Below are positions 17,490-26,366 of a stretch of 64,000 nt of DNA, piece after piece. Location of the stretch: positions 372,001 to 436,000 of the forward strand of contig JBFWNG010000001.1 of assembly GCA_050251195.1 (NCBI GenBank), given 5' to 3'. Position 1 is the first letter of the stretch. Each line of letters starts with the position of its first letter. The notes under the pieces were generated by a model that made no database searches, was not told the origin of the DNA, and saw nothing but the letters and a program-made list of their open reading frames with translations. The position numbers and the translations under genes are program-made. This DNA comes from JBFWNG01 sp050251195 (GTDB lineage Bacteria > Bdellovibrionota_B > Oligoflexia > Oligoflexales > Oligoflexaceae).

Positions 17490-19349
17490 ATGTCAGAACC
17501 AAATGAAATTCTGATTGAAGAGACAGATCCCCAGCAACAAGAGCTAAAGTCTCGTGTGCTCGAAGATCCGCCGATGTGGACCAGATTGCCCACTGTGGAT
17601 TTTAGGAGCCTAGAGCATAAAACTCTCGGGCAGATTCTTGTTGAAACACAGGTTATCTCGGAGAATCAGCTCAACGAGGCATTGCAAGAACAGAAAGACT
17701 CGGGCAACGACAGGAAGATCGGCCAGGTTCTTATCGAAAAGAAGTTCCTCAACGAAGAGGAAGTTCTTCGGGCCCTAGCCACTCAGCTGGACTTGCCGTT
17801 CTATGACAGACTGCCAGTTAACGATATCGATCCCTCGTTGGTCGACAATCTTCCGATCCAGTTCTGTCGCGACAACAAGATTTTGCCGATTGCGCGAGAC
17901 GATTTTAACGTTACGGTCGCCGTGTCAGATCCGCTCAATATCTTCCCGATAGACGACCTGCGCATTATCTTGTCGACAAACATCAACATGATCATCAGTC
18001 CGCCTTCGGTCATCGACAACAGCATCAACCGGGTATTTGAACGGGCCAATGACGCATCACAGAAAGTTCTCGACGAACTTAACGTGCCGGAAGTTGGCGA
18101 AGACCAGGACTTGGAGCAAACTCGAGACCTTCTGGAATCCTCCGACGACGAGAAGCCGATCATCAGGTTGGTCAACGGGATTCTGGCTCGCGCCGTAAAA
18201 GAGCGTGCATCGGATATTCACATCGAGCCGTTTGAGAACGAAGTCCTTGTTCGTTTCCGAATCGACGGTATCTTACAGGACAAGACGCAAGTGCCTAAGC
18301 GCCACGCCAACTCGCTTGCTTCGCGTATCAAAATTATTGGTAAGCTCGACATCGCTGAAAAGAGGGTTCCGCAAGACGGCCGTATCTCCATTAAAGTAGC
18401 GGGCAAGGACATTGACGTTCGTCTTTCGGTTCTTCCGGTCGCGCACGGCGAGCGTATCGTTATGCGTCTTCTCGATAAATCTGCGGGCGGAAAACGTCTG
18501 GATCAAATGGGCCTGGAGCCGGTTATCTACGACCATATGTGTCAAATTCTGGAACAGAAACACGGTATTATTCTTGTCACCGGTCCTACGGGTTCGGGTA
18601 AGAGTACGTTGATGTACGCCGGTCTTTTGCACATGAACACGACTGACGTTAACATCATGACCATTGAAGATCCGGTGGAATACCAAGTTGCGGGCGTAGG
18701 ACAGATCGAGGTCAAAGACAAAGTCGGTATGACCTTCGCGAGCGGCCTAAGGGCTATTCTCCGACAAGACCCCGATATCATCATGATCGGTGAGATCAGG
18801 GATGCGGAGACCGCGAAGATCGCGATACAAGCGTCCATCACAGGTCACCTTGTTCTCTCAACTGTTCACACCAACGATACCGCATCGACGGTAACGCGCT
18901 TCATGGATTTCGGCGTACAGCCATTCCAGTTGTCATCAGCCGTCTTGGGTATTATTGCGACGCGACTCTTGCGAAAACTCTGTCCGCGATGCCGCGAGGC
19001 ATATGAGCCAACGGGCGGTGAATTGCACCTCATGGGTATGACGAAGGAGCAATTGGGCAAGAAGCAACTCTACCGGCCAGGACAGGGATGCGAGAAGTGT
19101 TTCGGCGTCGGTTATATGGGCAGGGGCGGTGTTTACGAGCTCATGGTGCTTGACGACGATATCCGGGATCTCATTCTTAAGACTCAAGACGCCAAGGCGA
19201 TCAAAAAATTAGCGGTGGACAAAGGTATGAAAACACTTCGCGACTCCGCTATTCAGAAAGTTTTGAAGGGCGAAACGTCGCTTGAGGAAGCTCTAAGAAA
19301 AACACAAACCGACGAGATGGAATTCGAAGAACAGTTGGAAAAAGGTTAA
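17490..19349 (+). CDS. gspE: Type II secretion ATPase GspE
   Basis: This 619-residue cytoplasmic hexameric ATPase powers pseudopilus assembly. N1E-type helical domains occupy about 40-180. The catalytic part has Walker A GPTGSGKST at 365-373, the Asp box and Walker B IIMIGEIRDAE at 430-440, and the His box STVHTNDT. A four-cysteine metal-binding loop (Cys498, Cys501, Cys534, Cys537) is complete, as in GspE and PilB. An extra N-terminal 30 residues precede the MshEN-like region. Only 12 bp separate it from gspD and 6 bp from gspF. Expected partners are GspL (which anchors it to the membrane) and GspF. Confidence 0.98.
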   Translation: MSEPNEILIEETDPQQQELKSRVLEDPPMWTRLPTVDFRSLEHKTLGQILVETQVISENQLNEALQEQKDSGNDRKIGQVLIEKKFLNEEEVLRALATQLDLPFYDRLPVNDIDPSLVDNLPIQFCRDNKILPIARDDFNVTVAVSDPLNIFPIDDLRIILSTNINMIISPPSVIDNSINRVFERANDASQKVLDELNVPEVGEDQDLEQTRDLLESSDDEKPIIRLVNGILARAVKERASDIHIEPFENEVLVRFRIDGILQDKTQVPKRHANSLASRIKIIGKLDIAEKRVPQDGRISIKVAGKDIDVRLSVLPVAHGERIVMRLLDKSAGGKRLDQMGLEPVIYDHMCQILEQKHGIILVTGPTGSGKSTLMYAGLLHMNTTDVNIMTIEDPVEYQVAGVGQIEVKDKVGMTFASGLRAILRQDPDIIMIGEIRDAETAKIAIQASITGHLVLSTVHTNDTASTVTRFMDFGVQPFQLSSAVLGIIATRLLRKLCPRCREAYEPTGGELHLMGMTKEQLGKKQLYRPGQGCEKCFGVGYMGRGGVYELMVLDDDIRDLILKTQDAKAIKKLAVDKGMKTLRDSAIQKVLKGETSLEEALRKTQTDEMEFEEQLEKG

Positions 19350-19355
19350 TTTCCT

Positions 19356-20576
19356 ATGCCGATGTTTCACTACAAAGGTTATGACCTGGTAACGGGCGCT
19401 AACCGCAAGGGCAAGGTCGAGGCCGACTCGGAACGTACGGCTCGGACGAAGCTTAAGCAAAAAAATAAGATCATCGTCGCTGAGATAAAGGAAGAACAAG
19501 CCAAAGGGTCGGCAAAAAGCAAAAGATCCATTTTTACTCCCAAAGTAAGCACGAAAGAACTGGCGGTAATGGTTCGCCAGTTCGCGGTACTCCAAGAAGC
19601 GCATGTTCCGCTTGACGACTCACTGAAAGCGCTTGTCTCGCAAGTTGAGAACCAGGTTCTCCGATATACGCTGTCTGAGGTTAAGGACGCTGTATCGGAA
19701 GGCCAGTCGCTCGCCAACGCTTCAGCCCAATTCCCGGGAGTATTTAACAAGCTCTACGTGAATATGGTCAGAGCGGGCGAGAGCTCAGGTATGTTAGGAA
19801 CCGTCCTCATACGCCTTGCGGACTTTCTGGAATACCAGGTGAAGGTCGGACGGCAGATCGTTAGCGCCATCACCTATCCTGCGATCATGATCGTGGCGTC
19901 TTCCGCTCTGGTGGCGTATTTGTTTGTGTCCGTTGTTCCGAACCTTGCAAAGGTTTTTGAAAACCTTAAGGTAACCTTGCCGTGGTACACCAAGTTTCTT
20001 ATTCAAACATCCGAGTGGATTCAGGCGTATTGGTATCTGATAATCGGCGCTATTGTCCTAATGATCTTCTCATTCAGAATGTGGGTATCTTCAGATAAAG
20101 GACGTCGAAAATGGGACGCGTTCGTTTTGAAAATACCTTTGTTCGGGGCCATCATTCTTCGAGTGAGCATAGCGCGGTTCACCAAAACCTTGTCGACTCT
20201 TCTCAGTTCCGGCGTGCCTATTATTCAGGCATTGGACATTACCAAAAACGTTGTAACGAACACTATGATTTCCGAGGTTTTGGAACAGGCTAAGATCGAA
20301 GTGCAGGAAGGTAAGAGTTTGGCCGCCTGTATCGCTCGAAGCGGCAGTTTTCCCGGACTCGTGACGCACATGATTGCGACAGGAGAGCAAACGGGTGAAT
20401 TGGAAGGAATGCTTGTTCACGTCTCGGACGCCTACAATGCGGAAGTAGAAAGTAGGATTACCACTATGATATCCTTAATTGAGCCGTTGATGATGGTCGT
20501 GATGTTCGCCATCGCGGGCGTCGTTATCGGCGCAATGATGTTGCCGATGCTTTCGGTTATGTCCCAAATACGCTAA
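19356..20576 (+). CDS. gspF: Type II secretion inner-membrane platform protein GspF
   Basis: This 406-residue polytopic protein is the platform on which the pseudopilus is built. Two homologous T2SSF cytoplasmic domains (about 70-195 and 275-395) each carry the conserved GESSGML / TGEQTGELE motif, separated and followed by three membrane segments (about 170-190, 222-245 and 375-400). Length and layout are canonical. The first 20 residues (MPMFHYKGYDLVTGANRKGK) match the family N-terminus, which supports the start. Confidence 0.97.
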   Translation: MPMFHYKGYDLVTGANRKGKVEADSERTARTKLKQKNKIIVAEIKEEQAKGSAKSKRSIFTPKVSTKELAVMVRQFAVLQEAHVPLDDSLKALVSQVENQVLRYTLSEVKDAVSEGQSLANASAQFPGVFNKLYVNMVRAGESSGMLGTVLIRLADFLEYQVKVGRQIVSAITYPAIMIVASSALVAYLFVSVVPNLAKVFENLKVTLPWYTKFLIQTSEWIQAYWYLIIGAIVLMIFSFRMWVSSDKGRRKWDAFVLKIPLFGAIILRVSIARFTKTLSTLLSSGVPIIQALDITKNVVTNTMISEVLEQAKIEVQEGKSLAACIARSGSFPGLVTHMIATGEQTGELEGMLVHVSDAYNAEVESRITTMISLIEPLMMVVMFAIAGVVIGAMMLPMLSVMSQIR

Positions 20577-20609
20577 ACTTTAAGAAGGGTTTCAAAAGGA
20601 GCAGTGAAA

Positions 20610-21104
20610 ATGAAGCAAAGACTTTCCCGGGTATTGAAGAGCTTGAGAATGGGGTTGGTGTCGGGGCAATCGGGTATGTCTCTGATCGAGATCATCATTG
20701 TAATCGCGCTGATGGGAACGCTTATGACGATCGTCATTAGTAAACTAACAGGCGCCCAAGACGAAGCAATGAAGGATGCTGCTCGATTGGCTATGCAAAA
20801 AATGGATCAAAACTTACAAATGTATAAGGTGCACAATTATAAATATCCAACAACGGATCAAGGCCTTGACGCTCTTGTCAACCAGCCTTCCGGAGCAACC
20901 CGTTGGAGAGGACCGTATGCAGAAGCTGATAAGATTAAAGACCCATGGGGCAATCCGCTTGGCTATGAGTCGGACGGCAGGAATTTCAAGATTACTTCAG
21001 GCGGCGCTGACGGCGAAGTCGGGACGCAGGACGATATCGTATATCCTGACGAGAGCAAAGCCGCTGGCGGAGGCGACGCTGGCGGAGGTGGTGGCGAAGA
21101 GTAA
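20610..21104 (+). CDS. gspG: Type II secretion major pseudopilin GspG
   Basis: This is the main subunit of the pseudopilus. The prepilin cleavage site is SG/MSLIEIIIVIALMGT, with Glu at +5 of the mature protein and a long leader of about 25 residues. The mature part has the family signature YPTTDQGLDALV, a WRGPY segment, DPWGNP and the GADGEVGTQDDI calcium-binding loop; a Gly/Ala/Glu-rich tail follows. AAGGAG lies 8 nt before the ATG at 20610 and only 2 nt before an in-frame GTG at 20604, so 20610 is the better start. An intrinsic terminator just downstream suggests that extra gspG transcripts end here, as expected for the most abundant subunit. Confidence 0.97.
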   Translation: MKQRLSRVLKSLRMGLVSGQSGMSLIEIIIVIALMGTLMTIVISKLTGAQDEAMKDAARLAMQKMDQNLQMYKVHNYKYPTTDQGLDALVNQPSGATRWRGPYAEADKIKDPWGNPLGYESDGRNFKITSGGADGEVGTQDDIVYPDESKAAGGGDAGGGGGEE

Positions 21105-21136
21105 CCTTGGTTCTTCGCAGTATTCACTCTCTATAT

Positions 21137-21161
21137 AAGGGCCGCCCTAGAGGCCCTTTTT
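21137..21161 (+). terminator. Intrinsic terminator/attenuator between gspG and gspH
   Basis: The 7-bp stem AAGGGCC/GGCCCTT with an 8-nt loop runs into five T residues. It sits 33 bp after the gspG stop and 10 bp before gspH, inside an otherwise tightly packed operon. It should act as a partial terminator that raises gspG expression relative to the distal genes. Confidence 0.8.
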
Positions 21162-21170
21162 ACGTTTTAA

Positions 21171-21962
21171 ATGGCGGTATGGCTGGCGATGCGGTGCACG
21201 GGAGAAAATAGACAAAGTGGATTCTCATTGCTCGAGATTATCATCGTAATCTCGTTGATCGCAATCGTGTATTCCGTTGCACTCCCAAACCTTGGCGTTC
21301 AAGCAACGACGGAAGCTTCTACAAAGCTTGCTATGGTGGCCTCCGATATTCGAGGTGCCTTTGATATGGCGGTTCTCAACCGCAAGCCGTTTAGGCTCGT
21401 CTTCATGATGACGACCGGAGAGTATTGGCTCGAGACGACGGATCGAACCGATTTTTATCTGGGAGACGAAGGATTGGATCGCGATCTAACCGAAACGGAA
21501 GAAAAAGAATCTATAGAATATTTCGACGAAGAGTTTGAAAGATACGTCGAACTCGCCGGATCGGAAATTGCCGATAGCGACAATGACAGAGTTATTGCGC
21601 CTACCTCGCCGCTACTTGCTGCTCGAGATAGGCTCAAACCGGTAAAATGGACGATGGTTGAAACGAGTGAGTGGTACAAACGCTCTATCGGTCCGACATT
21701 CTTGTTTCAAGACATGCAGGCTGAACATCATAAATCCAAACAAACCTTCGATGTTCTTGGCGAAGAAGGTCGAGCGATTCTCTACTTCTTTCCGAACGGG
21801 TATGTCGAACGTGCCTTTATGCACGTAGGAGTGCGCAAGAACGAAATGGAAGTTGACGACACGCAGCCCCCGTATACGATTACGACAAATCCGTTCACCG
21901 GAACGGCGAATGTGGTTTCAGGGTACGAGGACGTGAACTTGGAAGAATATGATGAGTTTTAG
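21171..21962 (+). CDS. gspH: Type II secretion minor pseudopilin GspH
   Basis: This 263-residue protein has a prepilin site SG/FSLLEIIIVISLIAI with Glu+5 and the usual hydrophobic helix. Its globular part keeps the GspH trait of strands after the helix (PFRLVFMMTTGEYWLE) and a late beta hairpin (RAILYFFPNGYVERAFM), but is longer than typical GspH (about 160-200) because of an acidic insert near residues 100-125 (DEGLDRDLTETEEKESIEYF). It is a minor pseudopilin expected in the tip-linked part of the pseudopilus. An ATG at 21189 is an alternative start. It overlaps gspI by 14 bp. Confidence 0.9.
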   Translation: MAVWLAMRCTGENRQSGFSLLEIIIVISLIAIVYSVALPNLGVQATTEASTKLAMVASDIRGAFDMAVLNRKPFRLVFMMTTGEYWLETTDRTDFYLGDEGLDRDLTETEEKESIEYFDEEFERYVELAGSEIADSDNDRVIAPTSPLLAARDRLKPVKWTMVETSEWYKRSIGPTFLFQDMQAEHHKSKQTFDVLGEEGRAILYFFPNGYVERAFMHVGVRKNEMEVDDTQPPYTITTNPFTGTANVVSGYEDVNLEEYDEF

Positions 21963-22653
21963 ACGAAAACCTGGCGAGCAAAGTTTTACGCTCCTTGAGA
22001 CGATTATCGCGATAGGGATCCTGACGACAGTAATCCTTGAACTCGTGAAATCTCAGGGCAACATTGTCTACTTCGCCAACTATACCCGGCGCCTCAATGA
22101 GAGCATTTGGCTTGCCAAGCGCATCATGGCGCAAGTGGAGTATCAATGGGAGAAAAAAGAATTCAAGGAAATGGAAACAGATTTGAAGGATCAGTCTTTT
22201 GAGGGCGAAGATCGTCCTGACTTTGAATACACCTACAATCTGTCGATTCAAGAGTGGAAATTTCCCATTATGGACCTTCTGTCCGGCAAGGTGAGTGCCA
22301 ACCCGGAAGGTGAGGAGGGCGGGGAAGCGCCTGCGGAAAACCCGATGGGCGGAATGATAGGAGAGATGTTGGAAAAGGTTTTGGGCAAAGATATTCTGAA
22401 GATCGCCCATGTGGAAGTCTTTTGGCCGGAAGGCGCTAAACGCAACAGCGTGACCCTTACCTTATTGCTAACCAATCAAAGAAAAGTCGACGAAGAACTG
22501 ATTAAGCTGGCTCCGCAATGGGACAAGTTTCAAAAAGAGGTGCAGAAACAAGGTAAGGACGGCAGGAATAAGGGTACTAGCGGCGACCCAGGTGGTTCTA
22601 AGAACGGGGACGAACAAAACGACGGCGGCAGACGAGGACAAAGAGGAGGCTGA
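21949..22653 (+). CDS. gspI: Type II secretion minor pseudopilin GspI
   Basis: Position between gspH and gspJ and the N-terminal helix (FTLLETIIAIGILTTVI, Glu+5) identify this 234-residue protein as GspI, a member of the pseudopilus tip complex with GspJ and GspK. The residue before the cleavage site is Ser (GEQS/FTLLE) rather than the nearly invariant Gly of type IV prepilin-like proteins. It is about twice the usual length of GspI (about 120) because of a middle Gly/Glu insert (PEGEEGGEAPAENPMGG) and a hydrophilic Gly/Asn/Asp tail. Its first codons overlap the end of gspH, so the two are translationally coupled. Confidence 0.9.
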   Translation: MMSFRRKPGEQSFTLLETIIAIGILTTVILELVKSQGNIVYFANYTRRLNESIWLAKRIMAQVEYQWEKKEFKEMETDLKDQSFEGEDRPDFEYTYNLSIQEWKFPIMDLLSGKVSANPEGEEGGEAPAENPMGGMIGEMLEKVLGKDILKIAHVEVFWPEGAKRNSVTLTLLLTNQRKVDEELIKLAPQWDKFQKEVQKQGKDGRNKGTSGDPGGSKNGDEQNDGGRRGQRGG

Positions 22654-23397
22654 TTGGCAGGAAATTCTCAAAAAGGCTTTACTCTACTCGAGGTCATTCT
22701 CACGATGGGGATCTTGCTCACCATGAGTGTTGCATCAACGAGCCTCATTAGAACAAGTATAGACCTTCGGCAAGAGGTGTCTCAGCAAGCTAAGATCGTT
22801 CACACAAGTCAAATCGCGATGCAGAAAATCACCCATGATTTGCAACACCTCTATTTTCTCCATACCTTGAGAACCGAGATCAACTACGGCGGCAGAGCAA
22901 CGAAGTCCCTGCTTCGGATCAAACCCCAAGGAGACAGCACAGAGGTCTACTTCACGACTGAAACCCATCAGGCCCATAAGAAGGATTCCCCCGAATCCGA
23001 TTTTACCTACGTTGTTTATAAGGTTATGCCAGATAAGGACAAATCCGGCATCACCCACTTATATAGAGGCGAAACGAAAATTCTCCCCGAAAGTTTTGAG
23101 GAGAACATCCCCATGCAGCTTTTGGCGAAAAACGTTAAGACTTTTAAAGTCATCCCGTGGAATGGGGAGAAATGGTTGGATTCCGGTTGGGATTCTGACA
23201 GGGCTGATTGGCGGAACTCAATTCCCCACATGTTTGAAGTCATCATTGAGAATTGGGAAATCGATACCGACATTCCGGATACCGAAGTGGAATCCAATAC
23301 TCCGGTAAACAGAGTAACCAGCGTTGTTTACGTTCCAAGGTCCTTCGGTTGGAAGGAACAGAAGAAGGGAAGTACGGGGAGTCCTAAGTACTATTGA
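22654..23397 (+). CDS. gspJ: Type II secretion minor pseudopilin GspJ
   Basis: This 247-residue protein has a short leader and prepilin site KG/FTLLEVILTMGILLT with Glu+5. Gene order and the beta-rich C-terminal half fit GspJ, which binds GspI and GspK at the pseudopilus tip. Translation starts at TTG directly after the gspI stop (TGATTG); GGAGG lies 4 nt upstream, which makes this start convincing. The predicted globular domain lacks obvious insertions. Confidence 0.92.
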   Translation: MAGNSQKGFTLLEVILTMGILLTMSVASTSLIRTSIDLRQEVSQQAKIVHTSQIAMQKITHDLQHLYFLHTLRTEINYGGRATKSLLRIKPQGDSTEVYFTTETHQAHKKDSPESDFTYVVYKVMPDKDKSGITHLYRGETKILPESFEENIPMQLLAKNVKTFKVIPWNGEKWLDSGWDSDRADWRNSIPHMFEVIIENWEIDTDIPDTEVESNTPVNRVTSVVYVPRSFGWKEQKKGSTGSPKYY

Positions 23398-23425
23398 GAT
23401 CCCGCGCGGAGCCAGGAGAATAAAC

Positions 23426-24661
23426 TTGACCGAGCAAGACAAGAAATCAAAGAAGACGGAGTTCTATTGGGGCTTTCCCGTTGGGGAGCTCGAGGACGAA
23501 CAAACGTCGGCGCGTACCGAAAAGGAATCGGGGGTCGCGCTTATTATCGCCATCATGATCATTTCAACGATCGTGATTTTTACGACGGACATGATCATTA
23601 ACTCGTCGGTAAACCTGCAACTAGCCGTTGCCAATAGAGACAACATCAAAGCTGAGTACGTAGCCAAGTCGGGGGCTAATCTTTCTTTGTTTCTCATATC
23701 CGCGGATTGGGGAGTCGACTTATTCCAATATCAAATGCAGAACAAGAAGCCATCGGATAGTCCCCAGGATATCTGGGCGGCGATAAACGGTTTGCCGATC
23801 GGTGCAGAGTCCATGGAGATGGCCATGGGAATGGCGGACAAACTTAATTTAAGCAAAGTTAACGACGAAGGCGCTATCAACCAAATGCAACTGTTCGACG
23901 GCACCTTCGTGATCGATGTGCAAGACGAAGGGTCGAAGATCAATCTTAACTACTGTGTTGAGTCTCGCGCCGAGGAATGCATGTCTATGATCGAGTTGTT
24001 GATGAGCTGCCCAGCGGAGCGCAGCTTTATGGAAGGGAAGAAAATAACTCCGAAAGAAATTGCCGCCAATATTAAGGACTGGGTAGACGATAATTCTCGG
24101 ATTACAGACGGTTCGTCTTATTCGGGTGAGTCAGATCCTTATATTGATAGAACGCCAAAGGTCAGACCTAAAAACGCGCCGTTTGATTCTATCGAAGAAC
24201 TCAAAATGGTTGCGGGGTGGGATGACGATCTCCAGAGAATATTTGCCCCTTACTTCACAATTTATCCGATACCTAAAATTGGCCTTCAGGCAAAGCCAAA
24301 GATCAATCTCAATTCCGCCAATCGGGAATTGATTCAATGTCTGATGCCAGAGTCGGCTCTTCGATGCGCCGAGAAGGCGGCAAAGTTCCTCGTGAGAGCT
24401 GAGAAGGACGATCCCCCCGAAGTTTTGGGCGACGACGCCGGAATCCAGAAGCGTCTTAGCGAAATTTTTTGCGAAGACGACAAAAAGAAGACCAATTGGT
24501 TTACGTATTATACGGATGTCTTCAGGGTGGTTTCCACAGGGATTGTGGGTGACCAGACTGTGCGGCTTGATACCGTGGTGCAAAGAGCGATGCCGGATGA
24601 CATAGAAAAAAATGAAGGCTTTAAGGGAACATATAAATACCTTTATTGGAAGATGTTGTAA
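23426..24661 (+). CDS. gspK: Type II secretion tip pseudopilin GspK
   Basis: GspK caps the pseudopilus. The mature N-terminus VALIIAIMIISTIVIF follows the processing glycine in KESG and, as normal for GspK, lacks Glu+5. The large globular part has the helical domain and the INLNSANRELIQCL segment typical of the family, plus paired cysteines (EECMSMIELLMSCP). I set the start at the TTG at 23426 because AGGAG lies 7 nt upstream; the frame could otherwise open at 23324 inside gspJ, which would give a leader of about 70 residues. With the TTG start the leader is still about 37 residues, longer than the usual 6-25. Confidence 0.92.
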   Translation: MTEQDKKSKKTEFYWGFPVGELEDEQTSARTEKESGVALIIAIMIISTIVIFTTDMIINSSVNLQLAVANRDNIKAEYVAKSGANLSLFLISADWGVDLFQYQMQNKKPSDSPQDIWAAINGLPIGAESMEMAMGMADKLNLSKVNDEGAINQMQLFDGTFVIDVQDEGSKINLNYCVESRAEECMSMIELLMSCPAERSFMEGKKITPKEIAANIKDWVDDNSRITDGSSYSGESDPYIDRTPKVRPKNAPFDSIEELKMVAGWDDDLQRIFAPYFTIYPIPKIGLQAKPKINLNSANRELIQCLMPESALRCAEKAAKFLVRAEKDDPPEVLGDDAGIQKRLSEIFCEDDKKKTNWFTYYTDVFRVVSTGIVGDQTVRLDTVVQRAMPDDIEKNEGFKGTYKYLYWKML

Positions 24662-24693
24662 AATAGAAATACGCAAGTCAAAAAAGGGCTTTT

Positions 24694-26364
24694 ATGCAAA
24701 AGGTGATTGGGCTGGATATCGGAAGTTACTCGATTAAGGCCATCGAAATCGTTAATACCTTTAAGAGTTATGAGATCGCAAACTTTTATGAGACCGTGGT
24801 TCCGAATCTTGAAGGCGTGCCTCTTGATGCCGTCGCAGCATGTTGCATGGAACAACTTTTTAGAGAAAACAATTTAGAAGCGGATAGAATCATCGCCGCA
24901 ATGCCGGGACAGTTTGTCTCCAGTCGAATTCTTCCCTTCAACTTCTCGGACTCACGAAAAATTGAATCTTCCATCATGGTGCAACTCGAGGATCTCGTTC
25001 CGTTTAATATGGACGATATGGTGGTGAATCATCAGGTGTTGGGTCAATATGCAAGCAAGACACAAGTTTTAGCTGTCATGACCCGTAAGGTTTTCTTAAG
25101 AAACTTTTTGGACCAGCTGGCGAGATTGCACATAGACCCCAAGTTGGTGGATATTGATAGTCTTGCGTTCTACAACCTAGCTTCATTTCTGCCAATAGAG
25201 CCTCAGACCTGTTACGGGATCATTGATATAGGACATGAAAAGACTTCTATTTGCGTGGTCAAAGACGGATTGTTGCGGATGTTCCGCTCGATCAACTTAG
25301 GCGGTCGCTATATCACGGAATTTCTAGCAAGAGATTTAGAGGTCAGCTTTCACGAGGCGCAAAGAACAAAACATAGAGTAAGTCAGGTGCGATCCCGAGC
25401 CGCAGGAGTCGGCAACCTATCTGGGCAAGATGCTGAAATCGCGGAGCGGATGACGTTAGCGGCGAACGCAATCGTCAAAGAATTGGGTAGGACATTTTAT
25501 TCCTATAAGAGTTGGGAACATGAGCCGTTGTCTCACATTTTCATCTCCGGCGGCACAGCGAAGATTAGGAACTTGGCGGAGTTTCTCGCGGAACAGCTAG
25601 AGGTACCTGTCAGTAAATTTACTTTGGACGGCGCCAACCTCAAAGTCAACGACGACGTTTCCGACAAGTTCGAGGTCGTCGCACAAAGTCTCGCTATCGG
25701 CATGCGTGCCGTCAGCAACATCAAGAAACATTCCCAGATAAACTTGCGACGGGGCGAATTTGCTTACACCCAGAACTATGAGTCTCTCCTAAAAGGCGTG
25801 GCGACAGGTGCGCGCGTCATTGGCTTGGTATTAGCCTTGTTGATCGTTAGTTACGTCTTTAAGTATTACTTCTACAGTTCGCAAATTGACGATGTTCAGG
25901 CGCAGTATAGGCGGGAGTACAGCATAGCATTCCCGGATCTCGCAAAGAAATCGCGTTCCGCCAACACCACGTTCATGAAATATAAGAAGGACGCGGAGGG
26001 CAGGCTCAAAAGAAATATTGCGGACAAGCGCAACGGAATTTTCGAATACCAGATGTCTAATAGCGGCAGTGGCGCATTGAGAGCTCTTAAAGCTATCAGT
26101 GAAAAAATTCCCAAAGATACGGTCATCGATGTAACGCATTTCGAATTCAAGGCGCTCACGCCGGGAACCGGCAAGCTTATCCTTAAAGCCGAAACGGACA
26201 ACTTCACGTCACAGTCGACGATCATTGATGCGTTAAAGTCTATTCCTATTTTGAAAGACGTCGAAGAAAAGGGATCGGGAACAAAGCCTGGATCCGACGG
26301 CAAGAAAATAGAATTCACTGTCCATGCGAACTACGAAGCACAAAATCTTTCTGGTGAGAGTTGA
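24694..26364 (+). CDS. gspL: Type II secretion protein GspL (PilM/PilN-like fusion)
   Basis: This 556-residue inner-membrane protein recruits GspE. The N-terminal half is an actin-like fold of the PilM type: phosphate-1 motif GLDIGSYSIKAIEI (about 5-18), a second GIIDIGHEKTSICVV strand pair (about 175-190) and ISGGTAKIRNL (about 287). Nucleotide-binding glycines are better kept than in classical enterobacterial GspL. A single membrane segment (about 373-392) leads to a periplasmic ferredoxin-like domain of about 165 residues that should pair with GspM. In type IV pili this would be two proteins, PilM and PilN. It ends 3 bp before the gspM ATG. Confidence 0.93.
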   Translation: MQKVIGLDIGSYSIKAIEIVNTFKSYEIANFYETVVPNLEGVPLDAVAACCMEQLFRENNLEADRIIAAMPGQFVSSRILPFNFSDSRKIESSIMVQLEDLVPFNMDDMVVNHQVLGQYASKTQVLAVMTRKVFLRNFLDQLARLHIDPKLVDIDSLAFYNLASFLPIEPQTCYGIIDIGHEKTSICVVKDGLLRMFRSINLGGRYITEFLARDLEVSFHEAQRTKHRVSQVRSRAAGVGNLSGQDAEIAERMTLAANAIVKELGRTFYSYKSWEHEPLSHIFISGGTAKIRNLAEFLAEQLEVPVSKFTLDGANLKVNDDVSDKFEVVAQSLAIGMRAVSNIKKHSQINLRRGEFAYTQNYESLLKGVATGARVIGLVLALLIVSYVFKYYFYSSQIDDVQAQYRREYSIAFPDLAKKSRSANTTFMKYKKDAEGRLKRNIADKRNGIFEYQMSNSGSGALRALKAISEKIPKDTVIDVTHFEFKALTPGTGKLILKAETDNFTSQSTIIDALKSIPILKDVEEKGSGTKPGSDGKKIEFTVHANYEAQNLSGES

Positions 26365-26366
26365 AC

